DNA of 64,000 nucleotides from Streptomyces rubradiris (lineage in GTDB: Bacteria > Actinomycetota > Actinomycetes > Streptomycetales > Streptomycetaceae): assembly GCF_016860525.1 (NCBI RefSeq), contig NZ_BNEA01000015.1, forward strand, positions 744,001 to 808,000. The letters run 5' to 3'. Every line of letters starts with the position of its first letter. Position 1 is the first letter of the stretch. This document shows, in pieces, positions 9,467 through 17,586 of the stretch. The translations under genes and the position numbers were made by a program. The notes below the pieces were generated by a model. It was not told where the DNA came from, ran no database searches, and worked only from the letters and a program-made list of their open reading frames with translations.

Positions 9467-11632
9467 TTACCAGGGGTGGGTGACGGTGACGGGGGCCGAG
9501 GCGTTGTAGAGCTCCCCCACGGCGCGCACTTCGAACCGTGCGGCCGGCTCGCCCTGCTCGGGCCGCAGGCCGGTGACGAACCAGGCGCGCTGGCCGGTGG
9601 CGCCGAGGAAGCGGCGGGTGCCGTCGGCCAGGAGGCGGTGGAGGGTGTAGTGGCGGACGGGGCCGGGGGCGGGGTTCCAGGCGAGCCGGAGGTCACCGCC
9701 GTTCGCCGCGGTGACGCGGGCGGCGGAGGGGGCGGCGGGGGCCGGCGGGGTGCCGTCGGGGCGGACGGCGAGGCCGCCGAGCCGCCAGCGCACCGGGGTC
9801 GCGCCGTCGGTGGGGGTGAGCCGGACGCCGAGAGCGTGCACGGTTCCGGAGAGGCCGGTGAGCGGGATGCTGACGGTCTGCCAGCTGTTGACCGAGTTCA
9901 CACGGGCGTGGGCGCTGCCGGAGTCTCCGCGCGCTTCTGGGTGAGCCGAGTTCACACCCTCTGGCGCCTGATCGGAGTTCACACCCGTCCCTCCGACCGT
10001 CGCCTGCCCCACAGCCCGCGTGTTGACCGAGTTCACAGCCAGATACCTGTACGGCGGCGTCTCCCCCGGTCCGCTCGGTGGCGCCGTTGCCACCGCCAGT
10101 TCGACGTTCACACCCCCAGACTCGCCCCGACACGTCAGGTCGACAACCGTGTTCACAGCGATCGGCAGCCGGGTCGCGTACAGGTCCAGCACCACTGGTT
10201 GATCGAGTTCACCCGCCACCAGCACGCTGCTCCCGCCTCGCCAGGCGTCGGCGAAGTCGAAGGCGACCGTCGGCCGCGTGCCCGCCGTCCGGACCACCCA
10301 CCGCCGTGACGGCAACCGGTCCTGGAGGCCGAGATGGTTCCAGGGGCTCTCCGAGACGACGGCCCCCTCCTCGTACCACCGCAGCCCGTGCCCCGTGTTG
10401 AACACGGTCGCGAACGGCACGGACGTCACCGTCGACCGGTCCGCCACGGACACCGCGGGCGCCCGCCACGGATCGCCCGGGTCGGGCCGCGACGGGTCCG
10501 CGGACCGACCGGTCCAGAACCGGTCGTCGGCCGCGTGGAAGTCCCCGGGGGCGCGGCGGTCGGCAGGCAGGTGGTTCCGGGTCCACTCGGGCCGGTAGAA
10601 CCCGATCGAGGTGACGTGCGGCTTCCCGGCCGGCACGATCGCGTCCCAGTTCACGTACGTGCCGGACCCGTTCGACTCGACATCGACGCCGGCCCACAGT
10701 TCGTAGCGGCTGCGCCCCAGCCGGTCCGCCTTCGTACCGGAGGACGCCAGCGAGGCCGCGCTCCACCGGAAGTCCACGAACATGCCGTCGGCGGCCTCGA
10801 AGAACGCCTGGTTCTGGCTGGTCAGCGCGCCCTGCCAGCTGACCGTGCCGTTCACGGTCAGCGCGTCGTACCAGGTCACCCGCTGTCCCTTGGCCGCCGC
10901 CAGCGCCCTCAGCTCCTTGACGAAGCCCAGCATGGCCGTGCCCAGCGCGGTGTTCCCGCCGCCCGTCTCGGCGTTCAGGAACCAGCCGTCGAAGCCGTAC
11001 GCCGCCGCCACCGCGACAAGTTGCGCGGCGAGCGGGTAGTGGCCGGTGGCGTCCTGCTGCACCAGGTCCCGGGTCCACTGGAGCTGTCCGCCGTAGGCCG
11101 CCGGTGGCAGGAAGACGTTCCCGAGGACGGGGACGCCGTGCCGGTGGGCCGCGTCGACGACCGGGGCGTTCGGGGCGAGGATCAGGCCCTCGCCGGCCGA
11201 GCCGCCCCAGAACACCAGCTCGTCGATGTACGCCCAGTGGGTGAGCGCGTAGTAGTCGGCGGTGGCCGAGCCCTGGGAGGGGTTGGCCGACGTCGGCCCG
11301 AAGGAGACCAGCGCCTGGACGCGGGCCTGCCCCGTGCGGGCGGTGGGGTTCGCCGGGGTCGGGGTGAAGCGCGGGGCGAGGGGCACGGTCGCGGCGTTGA
11401 AGGCGAGGTCGGGGTCGTCCGCGGCGCGCCAGCTCTTCAGGCTGCGCCAGGTGATGCCGGGGCCGGGGCTGCCGGCGGGCAGCGAGTCCGGGTACCAGTA
11501 GGCGGCGTACGGCGGGGTGGCGGCGGTGGCACGCGGGGCGGCCGTGGCGGGCGAGGCGGCCGTGGCGGGCGGTGCGGGGGCGAGGGCCGCGGCACCGGCG
11601 GCGATGAGGACGGTGCGTCTGCTGGGGTTCAC
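9467..11632 (-). CDS. GH85 endo-beta-N-acetylglucosaminidase, Tat-exported
   Basis: A 721-residue secreted enzyme. The N-terminus MNPSRRTVLIAAGAAAL has a twin-arginine motif and an Ala-rich cleavage region. The catalytic domain shows AAYWYPDSL, ELVFWGGSAGEG and GFDGWFLNAETGGG, where Asn220 and Glu222 form the N-x-E pair of GH85. A beta-sandwich domain follows, and a fibronectin-like domain closes the protein (VTAANGGDLRLAWNPAPGPVRHYTLH region). GH85 enzymes cut the chitobiose core of N-glycans, leaving one GlcNAc on the protein. Its ATG overlaps the GH5 stop by four bases. Residues about 473-580 contain an odd run of repeated Val-Asn-Ser tripeptides, described separately. Confidence 0.92.
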   Translation of the reverse strand: MNPSRRTVLIAAGAAALAPAPPATAASPATAAPRATAATPPYAAYWYPDSLPAGSPGPGITWRSLKSWRAADDPDLAFNAATVPLAPRFTPTPANPTARTGQARVQALVSFGPTSANPSQGSATADYYALTHWAYIDELVFWGGSAGEGLILAPNAPVVDAAHRHGVPVLGNVFLPPAAYGGQLQWTRDLVQQDATGHYPLAAQLVAVAAAYGFDGWFLNAETGGGNTALGTAMLGFVKELRALAAAKGQRVTWYDALTVNGTVSWQGALTSQNQAFFEAADGMFVDFRWSAASLASSGTKADRLGRSRYELWAGVDVESNGSGTYVNWDAIVPAGKPHVTSIGFYRPEWTRNHLPADRRAPGDFHAADDRFWTGRSADPSRPDPGDPWRAPAVSVADRSTVTSVPFATVFNTGHGLRWYEEGAVVSESPWNHLGLQDRLPSRRWVVRTAGTRPTVAFDFADAWRGGSSVLVAGELDQPVVLDLYATRLPIAVNTVVDLTCRGESGGVNVELAVATAPPSGPGETPPYRYLAVNSVNTRAVGQATVGGTGVNSDQAPEGVNSAHPEARGDSGSAHARVNSVNSWQTVSIPLTGLSGTVHALGVRLTPTDGATPVRWRLGGLAVRPDGTPPAPAAPSAARVTAANGGDLRLAWNPAPGPVRHYTLHRLLADGTRRFLGATGQRAWFVTGLRPEQGEPAARFEVRAVGELYNASAPVTVTHPW
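9896..10213. repeat. In-frame array of seven GTTCAC(A/C) elements inside the GH85 gene
   Basis: GTTCACA occurs at 9896, 9950, 9977, 10031, 10106 and 10151, and GTTCACC at 10207. The first six are spaced by multiples of three (54, 27, 54, 75 and 45 bases), so all are read in one frame as GTGAAC, giving Val-Asn, usually followed by Ser. Two copies extend to GTTGACCGAGTTCACA. The segment encodes VNSVNT, GVNSDQ, GVNSAH and ARVNSVNSW. Such regularity is not expected of a beta-sandwich domain and suggests repeat insertion within a surface loop. Confidence 0.6.
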
Positions 11633-12885
11633 GAGCGGGTGCCTCCTCGGAGGGCGGGGAGTACCTGGCCGGGCGTGACGACGTCGGTGATGCCGCGCGC
11701 GGCGAGGTGGTCCCGGTCGTCGGCTCGGGTGTCGAGCACGGTGGTCGGGCGGGTGCCGTCGGCGACGAGCCGGAAGTAGGCGTCGAAGACGTCGCCGCCG
11801 GGCGCGCAGCGGGAGCGGCGGTCCGGCGCGGCGGGGACGACGAGGGCCGTACGGCGCGCGGCCGGGGCGCGGTGGCCGGCGCGGGCGGCGTCGGCCAGCA
11901 CGCGGGCGATGTCCTTGGGCCGTCGTTCACCGGTGAACAGACCCAGGGAGTACTCGAGTTCGGGGAAGTCGGCGAGCGTGCGCGACACGTCGTGGGAGCA
12001 CCACCAGGTGATGCCCCACAGGTCGGGGCAGTCCAGCACGTTGCCGATCGTGGCTTCGGCGAAGGCGGCGGCGTGCTCGGCGGGCACCAGCGGCGCGGGG
12101 GCGCCGACCTCCTGGAGCCAGACCGGCCGGTGCGGGTCGTCCGCCCATGCCTTGGCGAGTTCGACCAGGTAGGCGGCGTGGTGCTCGGCGGGCACGGAGG
12201 TACGGCCGTGGCGTTGGGCGGTTCCGTTGAACACCCAGGAGTGCACGGCGGTGACGGCGCCGAGCCGGGCGGAGTGGGCGGGGGTGAAGGGCTGGTCGTC
12301 CTGGTACCAGGCGGCGTCGTAGGAGGCGTGCAGATGGAGACGGCCGGGGGCGCCCTCGGCGCAGGCGTCCAGCATCCGGGTGAGCCAGCGTCCGGCCTCG
12401 TCGGCGGTCACCGGGTCGGGGTCGGGGTGGGGGCCGGCGGCGAACTGGTTGACCTCGTTGCCGACGGTCATGCCGAGGAAGTGCGGCCGGTCGGCGAGGG
12501 CGGCGGCGAGGGTACGCAGATAGGCGGCCTGCCCGGCGGTGACGTCCGGGTCGGTGAAGAGGTTGCGGCGGTGCCAGGTACGGGTCCAGGCGGGCAGGAA
12601 GTCGAAGCTGGACAGGTGGCCCTGCAGTCCGTCCACGGCGGTGTCGAGGCCGCGTTCGGCGGCGGCGTCGGTGAGGGCCACGAGCTGCTCGACGGCGCGG
12701 GGGCGGATCAGGGTGCGGTTGGGCTGGAAGTACGGCCACAGCGGGAAGACGCGGATGTGGTCCAGGCCGAGCGCGGCGATGGCGTCGAGATCGGCGCGCA
12801 CGGAGTCGAGGTCGAAGTCCAGCCAGTGGTGGAACCAGCCTTGACTGGGCGTGTAGTTGACGCCGAAGCGTACGGCGGGAGGCAT
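11629..12885 (-). CDS. GH5 family glycoside hydrolase, probable N-glycan core beta-mannosidase
   Basis: A 418-residue cytoplasmic protein with a GH5-type barrel: FGVNYTPSQGWFHHW at the start, HIRVFPLWPYFQPN, GMTVGNEVNQF with the acid/base Glu near 144, and VWLQEVGAPAP with the nucleophile Glu near 259. ITWWCSHDV is the usual aromatic strand. The sequence type and the location between GH85 and a sugar importer fit subfamily GH5_18, whose characterised member from Bifidobacterium hydrolyses the Man-beta-1,4-GlcNAc unit of N-glycans. The subfamily is my inference. It lies 25 bases after the permease gene and overlaps GH85 by four bases. Confidence 0.8.
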   Translation of the reverse strand: MPPAVRFGVNYTPSQGWFHHWLDFDLDSVRADLDAIAALGLDHIRVFPLWPYFQPNRTLIRPRAVEQLVALTDAAAERGLDTAVDGLQGHLSSFDFLPAWTRTWHRRNLFTDPDVTAGQAAYLRTLAAALADRPHFLGMTVGNEVNQFAAGPHPDPDPVTADEAGRWLTRMLDACAEGAPGRLHLHASYDAAWYQDDQPFTPAHSARLGAVTAVHSWVFNGTAQRHGRTSVPAEHHAAYLVELAKAWADDPHRPVWLQEVGAPAPLVPAEHAAAFAEATIGNVLDCPDLWGITWWCSHDVSRTLADFPELEYSLGLFTGERRPKDIARVLADAARAGHRAPAARRTALVVPAAPDRRSRCAPGGDVFDAYFRLVADGTRPTTVLDTRADDRDHLAARGITDVVTPGQVLPALRGGTRS

Positions 12886-12910
12886 GCGGTGTCCTTGCGC
12901 TCGGGGGGGT

Positions 12911-13816
12911 TCAGCCCTTGACGGCGCCCTCGCCGACGCCTCGGAAGAAGTACCGCTGGAGGCAGGCGAACAGGGCGATGAGCGGCGCCACGGCGATGAC
13001 CGTGCCGGCGGCGACCAGGCGTTCGTCGTTGGCGAAGGTGCCGTGCAGATAGTTGAGGCCGATGGTCAGGGTGAACTTGGAGGGGTCGCTGAGCACGATC
13101 AGCGGCCACAGGAAGTCGTCCCAGGCGCCCATGAAGGCGAAGATCGCCACGACGGCGAGGGTGCCCTTGACCGAGGGCAGGGCGACCCGCAGGAACCGCT
13201 GCCAGACGTTGGCGCCGTCGACGTAGGCGGCCTCCTCGATCTCGTAGGGCAGGGCACGGAAGGCGCCCCGCATCAGCAGGACGTTCATCGCGCCGACGGC
13301 GCCGGGCAGGACGACGCCGATGAGCGTGTTGTTCAGGCCGAGTTCGCGCATGGTGGTGAACTGGGCGATGACGATGCCCTCGACGGGTACGAGCATCGCC
13401 AGCACGAAGACGAGCGTGGTCACGCGCCGGCCGCGGTAGCGCAGCCGGGCCAGGGCGTATCCGGCGAGGGCCGAACCGACGCAGTTGGTCACGACGTTGG
13501 CGGCGGCGACCTTCAGGGAGTTCAGGGCGTAGTCCCAGACCGGGATGGTGTCGGCGACCCGGGCGTAGTTGTGCAGGGTGGGATGGGCGGGCAGGAGGCG
13601 GGGCGGGGAGCTGTAGATGTCCTCGGTGGGGCCCTTGAGGGAGGTGGCCAGCTGCCAGAGGAACGGGCCGGTGGTCAGGGCGAGGACGGCGAGGAGCAGC
13701 AGGTACCGCCAGAGCAGTTCGCCGGGCCGCACGCGGCGGCCGTCGTCGTCGGTGACGCGGGGCTCCCGGACCGTGGCGGCGGGCCGCTCGGGGCGGACCT
13801 TCTCCAGGACGCTCAC
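12911..13816 (-). CDS. ABC sugar transporter permease (MalG/ThuG type)
   Basis: A 301-residue inner-membrane permease. A cytoplasmic N-terminal tail is followed by about six membrane segments. The EAA loop that docks the ATPase reads EEAAYVDGANVWQRFLRVALP. The phrases WDYALNSLKVA and FMGAWDDFLWPLIVL are typical of the second permease (MalG-like) of carbohydrate uptake family 1. Its GTG overlaps the stop of the first permease (GTGA), so the two are probably made in equal amounts. No ATPase gene is present here. Streptomyces sugar importers commonly share a single ATPase such as MsiK encoded elsewhere. Confidence 0.92.
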   Translation of the reverse strand: MSVLEKVRPERPAATVREPRVTDDDGRRVRPGELLWRYLLLLAVLALTTGPFLWQLATSLKGPTEDIYSSPPRLLPAHPTLHNYARVADTIPVWDYALNSLKVAAANVVTNCVGSALAGYALARLRYRGRRVTTLVFVLAMLVPVEGIVIAQFTTMRELGLNNTLIGVVLPGAVGAMNVLLMRGAFRALPYEIEEAAYVDGANVWQRFLRVALPSVKGTLAVVAIFAFMGAWDDFLWPLIVLSDPSKFTLTIGLNYLHGTFANDERLVAAGTVIAVAPLIALFACLQRYFFRGVGEGAVKG

Positions 13817-14700
13817 GCTTCCTCCTTCCGGTCGGCGCGCAGGACGAGCAGCATCAGGACGACGGTGACGGCGAACACGACGACGGAGAGGGCGGAGGCG
13901 TAGCCGACCCGGCCGGTCAGGCCGGTGCCGGTGCGCTGGACGAGCATGACCAGGGTGGTGTCCTCGCCGGCCGGGCCGCCGCTCGGGCCCGCCATCAGGT
14001 ACACCTCGGAGAACACCTTGAAGGCGGCGACCGAGGAGAGCGCGGCGACCAGCACCATGGTGGACCGTACGGCGGGCACGGTGACGGACAGGAAGCGGCG
14101 CACCGGTCCGGCCCCGTCGACGGCAGCGGCCTCGTGCAGTTCGCGTGGCACGTTCGCCAGCGCTGCCAGGTAGATGACCATGTAGTAGCCGAGGCCCTTC
14201 CACACGGTGACCGCCATGGCGCTGAACAGGAGCAGCCACTGGTCGCTGAGGAACCCGATCCGGCCGATGCCCACCGTCTCCAGCACCGAGTTGACCAGGC
14301 CGCGTTCGTCCAGCAGCCACACCCAGATCAGGCCCACCACGACGATCGAGGCGACGACGGGGGTGTAGAAGGCGGAGCGGAAGAAGGTGATCCCGGGGAT
14401 GTTCCGGCGCACCAGCAGGGCGAGCAGCAGCGGCAGGACGACGAGTGCGGGGACGACGACGAGGACGTAGAGGACGCTGTTGCGCAGGCCCGTCCAGAAC
14501 ATGTCGTCGTGGAGCAGTTCGCGGAAGTTGGCGAGCCCGACGAAGCGGCCGGGGAGCAGGGTGCGGCGGTCGGTGAAGGAGTTCACCAGGGTGGAGACGA
14601 AGGGGTACAGCACGAAGGCGCCGGCGATCAGCAGTCCTGGTGCGGCGAACAGCCAGGGACTGGTGGGCAGTTGCCGCCGTACGCGCAGGGGTGCGGCCAT
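13813..14700 (-). CDS. ABC sugar transporter permease (MalF type)
   Basis: A 295-residue inner-membrane protein beginning MAAPLRVRRQLPTSPWLFAA, with six predicted membrane spans. Its EAA motif is ELHEAAAVDGAGPVRRFLSV, in the position expected of MalF/UgpA-type permeases. GLANFRELLHDDMFWTGLRN is the standard periplasmic-entry block. It starts six bases after the binding-protein stop and overlaps the next permease. With the binding protein and its partner it should import the oligosaccharides released by GH85. Confidence 0.92.
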   Translation of the reverse strand: MAAPLRVRRQLPTSPWLFAAPGLLIAGAFVLYPFVSTLVNSFTDRRTLLPGRFVGLANFRELLHDDMFWTGLRNSVLYVLVVVPALVVLPLLLALLVRRNIPGITFFRSAFYTPVVASIVVVGLIWVWLLDERGLVNSVLETVGIGRIGFLSDQWLLLFSAMAVTVWKGLGYYMVIYLAALANVPRELHEAAAVDGAGPVRRFLSVTVPAVRSTMVLVAALSSVAAFKVFSEVYLMAGPSGGPAGEDTTLVMLVQRTGTGLTGRVGYASALSVVVFAVTVVLMLLVLRADRKEEA

Positions 14701-14706
14701 GGCGGG

Positions 14707-15990
14707 TCAGCCCCGGAGCAACCGGTCGGCGGCCCTGACAGCGTTGTCGAGGGCTTCCTCGGGGCTCTCCTTGCCCTGGAGCGCCTTGGCGACCTCGTTG
14801 CGCAGCGCGGTCTTCATCTGCTCGCTGAACAGCACGGGCGTGTAGTTGACCGCGTCCTTCAGTGACTTGGCGGCGGCGACGCGTACCCGGGTCTCGTCGG
14901 TGCCGTCCTCCCTGGTGAAGTACGGGTCGTCGAGCGAGCCGGCGGTGCTCGGGAACACGGCGACCCGCTTGGCGAAGGCCATCTGGTTCCGGGCGTCGGT
15001 GACGAAGTGGGCGAAGGCGACGGCGGCCGGGGTGTGCCGCGTGCGGGAGTTGACCATCACGCCCATCACGTACATGTTGACGTGTCCGGTGCTGGTGATC
15101 TGGTCGGTGATGCCGATGTTCCGGTACAGGCTCGGGGCGTTCTTCTTGAAGTTGCCGAGGTCCAGGGCGCTGCCGGGGTTCATGGCGACGGCGCCGGTGA
15201 GGAACTTCTTGCCGGCCGACTCGCCGGTGGCGGTCAGGGCCTGCGGGTCGAGGGCCTTGGCGTCGTACAACTGCTTGTACTTGGTGAGCAGTTCGACGCC
15301 CTTGGGGTCGTTGAAGGTGAATGCGGTGCCCTGTTCGTTCATGAGCGGGACGCCGTAGCGGCCGAAGTCCTCGATGGTGGGCACGTTGGCGAGGGTGGCG
15401 ACCTTTCCGCCGCTCTTCTCGGCCATTTCCAGGGCGGTGGCGAAGAGTTCGTCGTATGTCCTCGGGGGCTTCCGGGGGTCGAGTCCGGCCTTTTCGAAGA
15501 GGGCTTTGTTGTAGAAGAGCGGGCCGGTGTTGAGGTACCAGGGGAAGGCGTAGGTGCCGGTCGTGCCGGGGACCTGGTGTCCGGCCCAGGCGCCGGGCAG
15601 GTATTCCTTCCGGTAGCGGGCGGCGGCCTTGTCGAGGTCCAGCGCGAGGCCCGCCCGGGCGAGCGGGGCGACGAGGTCCGGGGAGACGTTGACGACGTCG
15701 GGCAGGGTGCCGCCGCCCGCGTCCGCGCTGATCTTGTCGGCGTATCCCTCGGCGGGCTGGTCGATCCACTTGACGTGGGTGTCCGGGTACTTCTCCTCGA
15801 AGGCCGCGATCAGATCCTCGAAGTAGTCCTTGAAGTTGGCGCGCAGGTTCCAGGTCTGGAAGGTGATGTCGCCCTCCACCTTGCCGGAGGCGTCGCCCGT
15901 GCCGCCGGCACCGCCGCCCGAGCCGCAGGCGCTCAGCGGCAGGACGAGGGCGACGGCGACGGCGGTGAGGGCTCTGCGGGAGATGGGCAC
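14707..15990 (-). CDS. Extracellular sugar-binding lipoprotein of the N-glycan importer
   Basis: A 427-residue family-1 solute-binding protein. I chose GTG at 15990 because AGGGAG stands eight bases before it and the product opens with a proper lipoprotein signal, VPISRRALTAVAVALVLPLSAC, with lipid attachment at the Cys. The upstream frame to 16083 would bury the signal peptide. The body shows ITFQTWNLRANFKDYFEDL, PDVVNVSPDLVAPLARAG, PWYLNTGPLFYNKALFEKAG and VAVFPSTAGSL, typical of binding proteins for oligosaccharides. It is the first gene of the operon and faces the divergent LacI gene. N-glycan oligomannose as ligand is inferred from the co-operonic GH85, GH38 and GH5 enzymes. Confidence 0.9.
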   Translation of the reverse strand: MPISRRALTAVAVALVLPLSACGSGGGAGGTGDASGKVEGDITFQTWNLRANFKDYFEDLIAAFEEKYPDTHVKWIDQPAEGYADKISADAGGGTLPDVVNVSPDLVAPLARAGLALDLDKAAARYRKEYLPGAWAGHQVPGTTGTYAFPWYLNTGPLFYNKALFEKAGLDPRKPPRTYDELFATALEMAEKSGGKVATLANVPTIEDFGRYGVPLMNEQGTAFTFNDPKGVELLTKYKQLYDAKALDPQALTATGESAGKKFLTGAVAMNPGSALDLGNFKKNAPSLYRNIGITDQITSTGHVNMYVMGVMVNSRTRHTPAAVAFAHFVTDARNQMAFAKRVAVFPSTAGSLDDPYFTREDGTDETRVRVAAAKSLKDAVNYTPVLFSEQMKTALRNEVAKALQGKESPEEALDNAVRAADRLLRG

Positions 15991-16144
15991 GGACACGGCT
16001 CCCTTGCTGTGTCGGGGCTGTGGGTGGCGCGAAAGACCTTGCACAGGGCGTTCCGGGAAAGTCAATGGATTCGTCGCCGCCAAAGCATTCCGTCCGGCAC
16101 AAGTGCAGGTCGGCGTCTACTCGCCGGGACCTTGCAAGAGTTGA

Positions 16145-16158
16145 CTAATGCGCTTTAG
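16145..16158. promoter_or_regulatory. LacI-type operator candidate 1
   Basis: CTAATGCGCTTTAG is a 14-base near-palindrome centred on a CpG step, with one mismatched pair of positions, the usual form of LacI/GalR operators. It lies in the 218-base gap between the binding-protein gene and the divergent LacI gene, immediately after a TTGACT hexamer. Confidence 0.6.
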
Positions 16159-16168
16159 GGTCTTGACA

Positions 16169-16182
16169 CTCAAGCGCTTCAG
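16169..16182. promoter_or_regulatory. LacI-type operator candidate 2
   Basis: CTCAAGCGCTTCAG contains the perfect core AAGCGCTT and overlaps the end of a consensus TTGACA hexamer (16163-16168). Its centre is 24 bases from that of the first site, a little over two helical turns. It lies 26 bases before the LacI start. Repression of both directions by the adjacent LacI protein is the simplest reading. Confidence 0.65.
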
Positions 16183-16208
16183 CGGTTCCCTGCCGAAGGG
16201 GAGGAAAC

Positions 16209-17318
16209 GTGCCGACCAGACGGTCCCCCGCCCGCCGGCCCACGATGAAGGACATCGCCCGGCGTGCCGGGGTGTCCGAGAGCGCCGTGTCCTTCGCGCT
16301 CAACGACCGCCCCGGCGTCTCGGAGGCCACCCGGGCCCGGGTGCGCCGCGTCGCCGAACAGCTGGGCTGGCGGCCGAGTACGGCCGCCCGCGCGCTGTCC
16401 GGGGAGGGCGCGGCCACGGTCGGCTTCGTGCTGGCCCGCCCGGCGACCACGCTGGGCGTCGACTCCTTCTTCCTCCAGCTCGTCTCCGGCATCCAAGGGG
16501 TGCTGGCGGAGCGCCACTTGGGCCTGCTGTTCCAGGTGGTGGAGGACGTGGCCGGCGAGTGCGCGGTGTACCGGCGCTGGTGGGCCGAGCACCGGGTGGA
16601 CGGCGTGCTGGTGGTCGATCCGCGCGCCGACGATCCGCGTCCCGGTCTGCTGGACGAACTGTCCCTGCCGGCCGTGGTGATCGGCGGCGCCCCGGACGAG
16701 CGGCATCCGGGGCTGTCCACGGTCTGGGCGGACGACGCGGGCGCGATGGCCTCGGTGGTGGGCGAGTTGACCGCTCTGGGCCATCGCCGGATCGTGCACA
16801 TCGCCGGCCTGCCGGGCCTCGCGCACACCCAGCGCCGCATCCGCACACTGCGCGCCGAGGCGGAGCGGCGGGGGCTCGCCGAGGTGGAGTCGGTGACGAC
16901 CGACTACTCCGGCACCGAGGCCGCCGTCGTCACCCGCCGGGTCCTGCGCGGCCCCGCTCCCCCGACGGCCCTGGTGTACGACACCGATGTGATGGCCGTC
17001 GCCGGTCTCGCCGCCGCCGCGGAGCTGGGCTTCTCGGTGCCGGCCGATCTGTCGGTGGTGGCCTGGGAGGACTCGGCCCTGTGCCGCATGGTCACGCCGT
17101 GGCTGTCGGCGCTGTCCCGGGACAGCGTGGAGTTCGGGTCGACAGCGGCCCGGGAGCTGCTGGCCCTGCTGGACGGCGGCCCGGCCCGGACGGTACGGGT
17201 ACCGGTCCCCCGGCTGATCGAGCGGGACAGCACGGGCCCGGCACGAACGGACCGGCGATCACGCCTCGGGACCGGGAACGGCGTTACGGGCGACGGTGGT
17301 TCGGACGCCGACGCGTGA
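16209..17318 (+). CDS. LacI-family regulator of the N-glycan operon
   Basis: A 369-residue LacI/GalR regulator. The HTH and hinge read TMKDIARRAGVSESAVSFAL and VRRVAEQLGWRPSTAARALSG. The periplasmic-binding-like effector domain follows (VGFVLARP, VDGVLVVDPR, HRRIVHIAGLPG, LVYDTDVMAVAGLAAAAELG and DLSVVAWEDS). GTG at 16209 follows AGGGGAGGAAAC, a strong ribosome site. It is divergent from the importer/glycosidase operon and flanked by two operator-like palindromes. A mannose-containing oligosaccharide as inducer is inferred. The last 40 residues are charged and disordered. Between its stop and the amidase start, 268 bases show no gene or clear signal. Confidence 0.92.
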   Translation: MPTRRSPARRPTMKDIARRAGVSESAVSFALNDRPGVSEATRARVRRVAEQLGWRPSTAARALSGEGAATVGFVLARPATTLGVDSFFLQLVSGIQGVLAERHLGLLFQVVEDVAGECAVYRRWWAEHRVDGVLVVDPRADDPRPGLLDELSLPAVVIGGAPDERHPGLSTVWADDAGAMASVVGELTALGHRRIVHIAGLPGLAHTQRRIRTLRAEAERRGLAEVESVTTDYSGTEAAVVTRRVLRGPAPPTALVYDTDVMAVAGLAAAAELGFSVPADLSVVAWEDSALCRMVTPWLSALSRDSVEFGSTAARELLALLDGGPARTVRVPVPRLIERDSTGPARTDRRSRLGTGNGVTGDGGSDADA

Positions 17319-17586
17319 ACCAACGGCCGGGCCACGGCCAGAAAGCCGAACCGGCACCCGGGGCTGCGGGCACGCCCCTGGAACCGACCGAACCCCGGGC
17401 ACCGAACCGCTGCGACACCCGGGCCGCCGGCACGGAGACGACCCGCCGGCCGGGCCGCGAGCGCCGGCCCCGGTCCGTCGGCCCCTCGACGTACCGGGCC
17501 CGGCGGTGCACAGTTCTCCCTACGCGCCTTCATACCGACGGGTAACCGAGGGGGGCGCGCAGCCTACGAACACCCGAGGAGCGTCC

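Noticed and set aside
12911..16102. Very long minus-strand open frame of 1063 codons
   Set aside because: Only its last 301 residues are real (the MalG-type permease). The rest is an alternative frame of the other permease and the binding protein.
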